A stretch of 64,000 bases of DNA from Pedobacter namyangjuensis (GTDB taxonomy: Bacteria > Bacteroidota > Bacteroidia > Sphingobacteriales > Sphingobacteriaceae). Both the position numbers and the translations under genes were made by a program. The stretch lies in assembly GCF_003313325.1 (NCBI RefSeq), contig NZ_QMHQ01000001.1:1505140-1569139 (forward strand), written 5' to 3'. The notes below the pieces were generated by a model. The model did not search any database and was not told the origin of the DNA. It saw nothing but the letters and a program-made list of their open reading frames with translations. Positions 53,979-64,000 of the stretch are shown piece by piece (the first letter of the stretch is position 1; the number at the start of each line of letters is the position of its first letter).

Positions 53979-54027
53979 TACGAATTATTTCGTATTCAAA
54001 TGTACGAATGTATTCGTATAAAACAAA
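53979..54027 (-). promoter_or_regulatory. blaI-M56 promoter with two embedded operators
   Basis: -33 TTTG (54024-54027 on the minus strand), exactly 19 nt, -7 TACATTTG (53997-54004). Operator 2 (54003-54018, TACGAAT-N2-ATTCGTA) fills the spacer. Operator 1 (53979-53994, TACGAA-N4-TTCGTA) covers the predicted start site. The centres are 24 bp apart, just over two helical turns. Confidence 0.85.
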
Positions 54028-54087
54028 TGTTTTAACAAAAATTTAACGAATTAAAATTTAACGTTGATTTTATGATATTGGAGAGGC

Positions 54088-54987
54088 TTATCTGGTTTTC
54101 TTTAGCGCTTCGTATTTGCCAATATTAGCAGGATCTATTTCACTCAACAGGTTAAATGCAACCATTCTGTCTTGCAAATCGGTTGTAGAAAGCACATTGG
54201 TAATTTCATCAGCTTTGCTGGCAAAATAAACATTCGGAAAAATAGAGCCTAGCTTTTGCTTATCCATTTTCTGTAAAGCTGGGAGTAAGGCAATAATATT
54301 TTTTGCTCCAACCGGAACATTTTCCTGCAATTTGTCCAGTCCATTTAAGTGGTAATCGTAAATGAAAGTTCTTAGTTCTCTAAAACTAACATTCAGCAAA
54401 TTTTCGTTTATCCAGAATCTATTCCGTAAGCCGTCAACTGCTCTCCAGCCTTTGTTACCTCCAGCTTGAGCGATGTTTAACAGATTTTGAGCTCTTAAAT
54501 AATAAGGTGTACCTCCATGTTTACTAAAGCTATCCTTATCCAAGCCAATAATGGTATAAGCATAAAAACCAAATAACGAGCTTAGGTTAGATATAAAGTT
54601 CTGATCAGAAAAGTCTAGCGTCTGTCCGTCGTTATAGTTAAAGTCAAAATCCTTATCGCTCATATTTAGCAAAGTACTATAATACGAACTTCCGTAAACT
54701 GGTCGACTAGATTGTATTTGCGCTTCTGCAGAGTAGGCAGAACTGCCATCCCATTTGGTTATAGTTATAACGAAGTTGCATTCAATACGCTCTTGCGGTA
54801 AATAAGTATCATTTGTCCACTTGTTATTATTTAAAAAGTCTCGAATAGTATTTTGCAAAAGCTCTACGTTTCTCTTATTTATATTCGAAATATTTGGAGT
54901 TAATATTTGTACGCGAGCATTTAACTCTTGCGCAAAAGAAACGCTTGTTAAAAACACTAATAATACTAAACCTATAATTTTTTTCAT
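54088..54987 (-). CDS. DUF4835-family exported protein
   Basis: A 299-residue protein with signal peptide MKKIIGLVLLVFLTSVSFAQ, then ELNARVQILTPNISNINKRNVELLQ, the usual opening of DUF4835. Further conserved stretches are ECNFVITITKWDGSSAYSAEAQIQSSRPVYGSSY and YAYTIIGLDKDSFSKHGG. Function unknown; the family is specific to Bacteroidota and regularly sits next to coaBC. Its ATG overlaps the coaBC stop codon by four bases, so the two are translationally coupled. Confidence 0.9.
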   Translation of the reverse strand: MKKIIGLVLLVFLTSVSFAQELNARVQILTPNISNINKRNVELLQNTIRDFLNNNKWTNDTYLPQERIECNFVITITKWDGSSAYSAEAQIQSSRPVYGSSYYSTLLNMSDKDFDFNYNDGQTLDFSDQNFISNLSSLFGFYAYTIIGLDKDSFSKHGGTPYYLRAQNLLNIAQAGGNKGWRAVDGLRNRFWINENLLNVSFRELRTFIYDYHLNGLDKLQENVPVGAKNIIALLPALQKMDKQKLGSIFPNVYFASKADEITNVLSTTDLQDRMVAFNLLSEIDPANIGKYEALKKTR

Positions 54988-56183
54988 TTGGTAGTTAACT
55001 TTAAAATTTCAGCACAAATATCTTTGGCAACATCAGTCTTAAGCTTTGTTTCAAAACTTGTCTTAACCATGTCACTATTAAATATAGTAATTTTATTGGT
55101 GGGAGTTTTAAAACCAGAGCCTTTATCGTTTAGAGAGTTTAACACAATAAGATCAAGGTTCTTTTTCTTCAGCTTTTCCTTTGCATAATGCTCTTCGTTT
55201 TCGGTTTCTAATGCAAAGCCAACCAATATTTGGCCAGATTTTTTCTGTTTGCCTAAACTCGCTAGTATATCGGTTGTTTTTTTCAGATCGATAGAAAAAT
55301 CCGAATCGTTCTTTTTTATTTTTTGTGGTGCAACTTCAATAGGGGTATAGTCGGCCACTGCTGCACTCATCACCATAATATCACTATTATCAAAATATGC
55401 GTTGCAGGCATCTAACATATCTTGCGCACTCACTACATCAACCCGATTTAGTTTATTAGCAGATTTTTCTGCAGTTGGCCCAGTTATCAAGGTAACATCA
55501 GCACCAAGTGTAAGCATCTCATCAGCAATAGCAAATCCCATTTTGCCAGAAGAATGGTTGCCTATAAATCTAACTGGGTCTATAGCTTCATAAGTTGGTC
55601 CGGCAGTTACCAAAACGCGTTTTCCCAAAAGAGGCATGCCACTTTTAATGTCAGCTATCAAGAAAGAAACGATTTCTTCCGGCTCTGCTAGTCTACCCTC
55701 GCCAACCAAACCACTTGCAAGTTCACCACTGTTAGGTGCTATAATCGTATTTCCGAAATTCTTTAACTGACTAATGTTTTGTTGTGTGCTTTCATGCTTC
55801 CACATGTCTAGGTCCATAGCTGGGGCAAAGTACACAGGGCATTTAGCAGACAGATAAACTGCAGTTAGCAAATTGTCGCATAATCCATTTGCCATTTTGC
55901 CTATAGTATTGGCACTTGCTGGCGCAATTATCATGTAATCAGCCCAAAGACCTAATTCAACATGATTGCTCCAAACGCCAGTTTCGGCTTCGAAATATTG
56001 GGTGTAAACAGGATTTTTAGATAATGTGGCAAGCGTAAGAGGTGTAATAAAATTACTCGCATCTGCCGTAAGAATAACCTTAACGTTTGCGCCAGCCTTA
56101 ATGAGTAACCTCACTAACGTAGCCGATTTGTAGGCCGCAATACTGCCACAAACGCCAAGGATAATATTTTTGTTGCTAAGCAT
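54984..56183 (-). CDS. coaBC: Bifunctional phosphopantothenoylcysteine decarboxylase/synthetase
   Basis: Catalyses two steps of coenzyme A synthesis: ligation of cysteine to 4'-phosphopantothenate and decarboxylation of the product. The 399-residue protein has the flavin-binding decarboxylase domain (LGVCGSIAAYKSATLVRLL near the start; PAMDLDMWKH; NSGELASGLVGEGRLAEPEEI) and the CoaB domain (about residues 185-399) with VTAGPTYEAIDPVRFIGNHSSGKMGFAIA. Length is standard. It is located between rpoZ and DUF4835 in one operon. Confidence 0.94.
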   Translation of the reverse strand: MLSNKNIILGVCGSIAAYKSATLVRLLIKAGANVKVILTADASNFITPLTLATLSKNPVYTQYFEAETGVWSNHVELGLWADYMIIAPASANTIGKMANGLCDNLLTAVYLSAKCPVYFAPAMDLDMWKHESTQQNISQLKNFGNTIIAPNSGELASGLVGEGRLAEPEEIVSFLIADIKSGMPLLGKRVLVTAGPTYEAIDPVRFIGNHSSGKMGFAIADEMLTLGADVTLITGPTAEKSANKLNRVDVVSAQDMLDACNAYFDNSDIMVMSAAVADYTPIEVAPQKIKKNDSDFSIDLKKTTDILASLGKQKKSGQILVGFALETENEEHYAKEKLKKKNLDLIVLNSLNDKGSGFKTPTNKITIFNSDMVKTSFETKLKTDVAKDICAEILKLTTK

Positions 56184-56229
56184 ACTACCTTTGTATAATT
56201 ACAAGGCGCAAGTTAAGCAAAGGCATTAA

Positions 56230-56556
56230 TTATTTCTGCTCTTTAGCAGGATTTCTGTGATAAACTTTATCATTCAAAAATTCATCGATTGCAATTAGGC
56301 TAGGCTTAGGCATACGCTCATAGTGCTTGCTAATTTCAATTTGCTCCCTGTTTTCAAAAATCTCTTCCAAGTTGTCGTTAGAAGAAGCAAACTCAGCTAA
56401 CTTGCCGTGTAATTCTTCTTTCATATTGTTAGAAATCTGATTCGCCCTTTTAGCAATAATTACTAACGACTCATAAATGTTATCAGTAGATGCATCTAAA
56501 TCATGTACATTTCTAGTTACCGTAGTATTCGGAATTGCTGGTTTTGCTGTGTTCAT
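56230..56556 (-). CDS. rpoZ: RNA polymerase omega subunit (Rpb6-like)
   Basis: Small RNA polymerase subunit of 108 residues in the Bacteroidota Rpb6/omega form. DNIYESLVIIAKRANQISNNMKEELHGKL corresponds to the conserved region that binds beta prime; MPKPSLIAIDEFLNDKVYHRNPA is the C-terminal stretch. Its start overlaps the bamD stop codon by one base, and coaBC follows after 46 nt, so it belongs to a bamD-rpoZ-coaBC-DUF4835 operon. Confidence 0.9.
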   Translation of the reverse strand: MNTAKPAIPNTTVTRNVHDLDASTDNIYESLVIIAKRANQISNNMKEELHGKLAEFASSNDNLEEIFENREQIEISKHYERMPKPSLIAIDEFLNDKVYHRNPAKEQK

Positions 56557-57494
56557 TATTTTTGTGTTTTAATAATTTCTACTTTGTTACTCGTGGTATC
56601 AGGTACCTTTTCGCCTCGTTTCATTAAGGCTAATTGTCTTTGGTATTCTGCAGTATCTTCTGCAATCATTTTCTTAGCAGCAATAATTCCTGCTTCGCTA
56701 TTTTCTTTAAGCGCAACAGCTTCCTTCATATATTTGCTGGTAGGGTGTGCCTCCGCAAATTCGTTGTAGTAGCCAATAGCTTCGTTAAAACGATCTTCTT
56801 GTCTAATCGCATAACTGTTTTTAGCAAACATATACTGGGCTTTCACAATCAATAAATCCATTTCCTCAGCGTACTTAATATCCGGAAATTCAATTTGAGC
56901 ATTTTTCAATGCTACAACTGCCGATTTGTAATTGCTTACATCATAACCTCCCAAGGTATAATAAAGTTTAGCATTATCAAAAGCCTTAACTTCTAGCTTA
57001 TTACGCAGGTTTGCTATATATTGCGCTGCTTGTGTAGCCCTATCACTTTTCGGATAAAGGTTAATAAATAATTGAAGTGCATCTATAGCCTTATAAGTAT
57101 TCGCTTGGTCCAAAGAAGACTTTGGCGAATCTAAATAATAACAATAAGCGCCCATATAACGGCACTCCTCAGCATTTTTACTTGCCGGATAAGTGTCGGC
57201 AAATTCCTTAAATTTATATCTCGCAGTTGTATAATCCTTTAAACGGTATAAAGTAAAAGCGTAATAATAGTTTAAATCTTCGGCCTCCGCCGTTCCTCTG
57301 TATTTTTGAGCCAGCCCTTCAAATAAAATCAAAGCTTTAGAATAATCTTTTTTATTATAAAGCCTAATTCCTTCCTGGTATTTTTTTGTAACATCATTAC
57401 TCAAGCGAAGCTTTTCAAAACTGCTTTTACAGCCAGCCAAGCCCAATATCACAACGGTAAGACTTAAAATAAGTAAGTGTTTAATTTTAAACAT
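56556..57494 (-). CDS. bamD: Outer membrane protein assembly factor BamD
   Basis: Lipoprotein subunit of the BAM complex. The 312-residue protein has a lipobox LGLAGC (Cys22) and repeated TPR motifs (YQEGIRLYNKKDYSKALILFEGLAQKYRGTAEAEDLNYYYA and YRLKDYTTARYKFKEFADTYPASKNAEEC). It is first in the bamD-rpoZ-coaBC-DUF4835 operon. Its mRNA is predicted to start at the ATG because the -7 box ends 4 nt before it. bamA lies 55 kb away on the opposite strand. Confidence 0.93.
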   Translation of the reverse strand: MFKIKHLLILSLTVVILGLAGCKSSFEKLRLSNDVTKKYQEGIRLYNKKDYSKALILFEGLAQKYRGTAEAEDLNYYYAFTLYRLKDYTTARYKFKEFADTYPASKNAEECRYMGAYCYYLDSPKSSLDQANTYKAIDALQLFINLYPKSDRATQAAQYIANLRNKLEVKAFDNAKLYYTLGGYDVSNYKSAVVALKNAQIEFPDIKYAEEMDLLIVKAQYMFAKNSYAIRQEDRFNEAIGYYNEFAEAHPTSKYMKEAVALKENSEAGIIAAKKMIAEDTAEYQRQLALMKRGEKVPDTTSNKVEIIKTQK

Positions 57495-57498
57495 TCTG

Positions 57499-57529
57499 CA
57501 AAGATAAGTTAATAATACGATAACGTCAA
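57499..57529 (-). promoter_or_regulatory. Promoter of the bamD operon (leaderless)
   Basis: -33 TTG at 57527-57529, 20-nt spacer, -7 TATCTTTG at 57499-57506 (minus strand), 4 nt before ATG. Confidence 0.7.
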
Positions 57530-57774
57530 TTAAAAATAATAACTGCGAAGCTAAATAAACGCTTTTAACGCATCAAACACTTAACAAATTTTAACATTAG
57601 ATCGTAACTGTTATACAATCTACAATTTCAATTCATCTAATCACTATTTTTAAACACATATATATACTATATGCAACTTTGCAAGTAGCCAATTATAGGT
57701 AACCAATAGTTATATATATAATATGCAACTTTAATGTTTTTTCGAAAATCAAATTCTGTGCATATAGGTAAGTG

Positions 57775-57873
57775 CAGCCCCGCCGTCCGTTCCAATCTTT
57801 TTGCGCCGCGGTCGCTGTGGATGGTCGAGGTTCCGGCGCCGCAAAAAGTATTTCCGCTCCCGTCGGGTTTAGA
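57775..57873 (+). repeat. Intergenic palindromic repeat, family A (copy 8, GC-rich)
   Basis: AGCCCCGCC start, GTTCCAATCTTTTTGCG / CGCAAAAAGTATTTCCGCT around a GC-rich interior, end GTCGGGTTTAGA. The ends match the AT-rich copies while the interior is quite different. Confidence 0.75.
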
Positions 57874-57916
57874 TAGCACTGGCCGTGCCTTCCACAAGGT
57901 TTTTCCCGATAGCCGT

Positions 57917-58004
57917 CCGGAAAAAGGGGCACACTGCCCATCACTTGGCTGCGCTACGGCGCCAGCTTCCATTCCATGCTGGGGTTTCCCACTCCTTTTT
58001 CCGG
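57917..58004. repeat. Inverted repeat upstream of the rRNA operon
   Basis: 11-bp arms CCGGAAAAAGG / CCTTTTTCCGG separated by 66 nt. Confidence 0.6.
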
Positions 58005-58213
58005 TCGATCGCTTTATTTTTTTTGGTCGATATCGTTTTCGCCGGCCGGCAGAAACGGGAAATCAGCTTCCATAACCGCACCCGTCTGGCTTTTTTTACG
58101 TCCATCCGCATTGCGCAGGCCGTGCCGAAGGGGTTGGAACATTGCCGTCATTGATTTTTTCACGCTGTCGGCCAGCATATTACGTATTCCCTTCAAAACA
58201 ATTTTGGCGTTTG

Positions 58214-58244
58214 TTTGTTCGGACATATTTTTTTGCTACCTTTG
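58214..58244 (+). promoter_or_regulatory. rRNA promoter P1
   Basis: -33 TTTG 58214-58217, 19-nt spacer, -7 TACCTTTG 58237-58244, followed by a GC-rich start region (CATCCCGCTTCGGAGG). Confidence 0.8.
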
Positions 58245-58316
58245 CATCCCGCTTCGGAGGAGGCGTGGCAAGTAAAAACGGGAATAGGGGAAGCGAAAAA
58301 AAACTTCTAAAAAAGT

Positions 58317-58346
58317 TTTGGGGAGCGGAAAATATTCCTACCTTTG
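58317..58346 (+). promoter_or_regulatory. rRNA promoter P2
   Basis: -33 TTTG 58317-58320, 18-nt spacer, -7 TACCTTTG 58339-58346, then CAACCCGCCACGGAGG, closely similar to P1. An A-rich stretch lies just upstream. Confidence 0.82.
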
Positions 58347-58462
58347 CAACCCGCCACGGAGGTGACGGCGAAGGGAAGACGGAGCGATAGGGATTTGATG
58401 CAGCGGAGCTGTAACGGGCAAACAGACGGAACGAAAAAAAGTTTCGGAAAAAGTAAAAAAAG

Positions 58463-58493
58463 TTTGCAGGTTCAAAAAAGTTTCCTACCTTTG
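58463..58493 (+). promoter_or_regulatory. rRNA promoter P3
   Basis: -33 TTTG 58463-58466, 19-nt spacer, -7 TACCTTTG 58486-58493. An A-rich stretch precedes it. Leader to 16S is about 330 nt. Confidence 0.82.
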
Positions 58494-58663
58494 CAGTCCC
58501 AAACGAAACGGGGGCCGACGGACGGAGTCCGGAAGGCTGAAAAAAAGACTGAAACAATGTAACCTTGAATTAGGCGACCGGAACGAAAAGGACCGGAAGT
58601 TAAAAGAAAGCACATTGCAACATATACGGATCGCCGGGAGGTATGATCGGAAAGTTCATTAAA

Positions 58664-58702
58664 GAGATATCATTTATACAACGCAGCGGGGCGAACGGTA
58701 CG
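58664..58702 (+). other. 16S processing stem, 5' arm
   Basis: Pairs with 60350-60390 downstream of 16S: ACGCAGCGGG here is the exact complement of CCCGCTGCGT there, with additional matching AGATAT and ATCATTT segments. Predicted RNase III substrate. Confidence 0.7.
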
Positions 58703-58825
58703 GTTACAAAGTACATGTAGCCAAGCTGTTTCTTAGGTCCGTACGACCGGACAACATACAAAAAAGAACAAGATTATTAATGTTCGTTAGAATATCGATG
58801 GTCAGCGTTCGAACTACACATTTTA

Positions 58826-60346
<1,521 letters not shown>

Positions 60347-60349
60347 GGA

Positions 60350-60390
60350 GTGGTACGGACCACCCGCTGCGTAAAAAATGATACATATCT
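60350..60390 (+). other. 16S processing stem, 3' arm
   Basis: Complement of 58664-58702, with CCCGCTGCGT at 60363-60372. Confidence 0.7.
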
Positions 60391-60454
60391 CTAAAGGAAA
60401 ACACCAAGAAGACGAGCCATCGGCACGACTCAGGTCTGCAGGGGCGAGATTAAC

Positions 60455-60529
60455 AGTCCCGTAGCTCAGCCTGGTTAGAGCACTACACTGATAATGTAGG
60501 GGTCTCCAGTTCAAATCTGGACGGGACTA
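60455..60529 (+). tRNA. tRNA-Ile (anticodon GAT)
   Basis: Acceptor AGTCCCG / CGGGACT, D arm GCTC/GAGC, anticodon loop CTGATAA, T arm TCCAG-TTCAAAT-CTGGA. 75 nt; the CCA end is not encoded (ACAAGC follows). Confidence 0.96.
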
Positions 60530-60541
60530 CAAGCAAGTTTT

Positions 60542-60621
<80 letters not shown>

Positions 60622-60691
60622 TCACCGGTACCTCGAGACAAAAGGTACGTTTATAATAGGTACGGCAACGTGCCCGGGATCGAAAGTTCTT

Positions 60692-60729
60692 TGACATATT
60701 GGAAGAAGTTAACAAGAAGAGCAAACAAC
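60692..60729 (+). other. 23S processing stem, 5' arm, with boxA-like sequence
   Basis: Complementary to 63714-63755 over GACATATT, AGAAGTTA and GAGCAAACAAC. The preceding GTTCTTTGAC resembles the boxA antitermination element. Confidence 0.75.
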
Positions 60730-60828
60730 AATAGAGACGTTGTTGGCTTGGAGTTCCCCAGGGGACAAAAAGTTGGCAACATATCAAAAAAAGCATACCG
60801 TGCGGCGCAAAAGGCGCACGAGTAGAAG

Positions 60829-63705
<2,877 letters not shown>

Positions 63706-63713
63706 AAGCAGAC

Positions 63714-63755
63714 GTTGTTTGCTCTTCAAAACTAACTTCTTTCAATAATATGTCA
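63714..63755 (+). other. 23S processing stem, 3' arm
   Basis: GTTGTTTGCTC at 63714-63724 and ATATGTC near 63749-63754 complement the 5' arm at 60692-60729. Confidence 0.75.
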
Positions 63756-63841
63756 TTTAGGTTGCAAGTGACAAGTTGCAGGTGGTACGTTGTCAAACGT
63801 ATAGCCTAATACTTAAAACCTGAAACTTAATTAAAGATATT

Positions 63842-63951
<110 letters not shown>

Positions 63952-63957
63952 ACCTTA

Positions 63958-63994
63958 AAGGAAGCCCCATCACGGAAGTGGTGGGGCTTTCCTT
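63958..63994 (+). terminator. Terminator of the rRNA operon
   Basis: Stem of 16-17 nt arms AAGGAAGCCCCATCAC / GTGGTGGGGCTTTCCTT with a GGAA-type loop, just after 5S. It continues to the window end with T-rich sequence. Confidence 0.9.
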
Positions 63995-64000
63995 GTTTAC

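Larger units (their letters stand above)
57530..58236. other. Region between bamD and the rrn promoters
   Basis: AT-rich to about 57730, then visibly GC-rich (about 57770-58180). It contains a family A repeat and a long inverted repeat. Several frames are open here, including a 70-codon minus-strand one (58014-58226), but I see no convincing gene. Confidence 0.55.

Noticed and set aside
56186..56193. TACCTTTG on the plus strand antisense to rpoZ/coaBC
   Set aside because: The nearest TTTG gives a 13-nt spacer, too short for this promoter class, and nothing on the plus strand would be expressed.
58014..58226. 70-codon minus-strand frame in the GC-rich segment before the rrn promoters
   Set aside because: No recognisable family, no promoter box on the minus strand, and open frames are expected in GC-rich sequence; kept only as a region note.

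Overview
The window looks like a chromosomal segment of a Bacteroidota bacterium in the order Sphingobacteriales, most likely Pedobacter or a close relative. Evidence: AT-rich DNA; promoters of the Bacteroidota form TTTG-N19-TAnnTTTG; almost no Shine-Dalgarno sequences; Bacteroidota-type families (Rpb6-like omega, DUF4835, two OmpH/Skp copies after BamA, BlaI/M56 pair, TonB-dependent receptor, CarboxypepD_reg proteins); and a 16S gene of Sphingobacteriales type. Genus is inferred without a search.

Layout. 0-5 kb: bamA-ompH-ompH (outer-membrane protein assembly) ending in a strong terminator, then murI and a small unknown gene. 5-15 kb: a PurF-family enzyme, a lipoprotein, a LysE exporter, a sugar MFS transporter, dCMP deaminase, guaA, a PBP1-fold lipoprotein and an RsmB-type rRNA methyltransferase. 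15-23 kb: membrane functions (MarC, porin, two APC permeases, membrane pyrophosphatase). 23-31 kb: two small lipoproteins, a TIGR01212 radical SAM protein, SRPBCC protein, amtB, YkuK-like protein, DbpA-like helicase and a DUF1456 protein. 31-34.5 kb: a response regulator and a GbsR/MarR regulator followed by two paralogous membrane proteins, with matching inverted repeats before the regulator and before the pair. 34.7-44.5 kb: ettA, a large TPR protein, clpC, an ATP-grasp protein, a PA0069-type radical SAM protein. 44.6-49.6 kb: a TonB-dependent receptor and two tandem CarboxypepD_reg paralogues. 49.7-57.5 kb: recN, a BlaI/M56 pair, and DUF4835-coaBC-rpoZ-bamD (one minus-strand operon). 57.5-64 kb: a complete rRNA operon (three tandem promoters, 16S, tRNA-Ile, tRNA-Ala, 23S, 5S, terminator).

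The most interesting structure is regulatory. The blaI promoter has one palindrome exactly in its -33/-7 spacer and a second over the predicted start site. The gbsR promoter has an 11-bp-arm inverted repeat over its -33 box, repeated upstream of the paired membrane genes. Seven genes have the -7 box only 3-6 nt before ATG, predicting leaderless or nearly leaderless mRNAs. Intergenic spaces carry at least ten copies of an imperfect-palindromic repeat with variable inner hairpins, plus a second family of hairpin repeats. The M56 protease carries seven 23-residue tandem repeats. No phage, insertion sequence, CRISPR array or obvious defence system was seen; most of the window is ordinary core genome.
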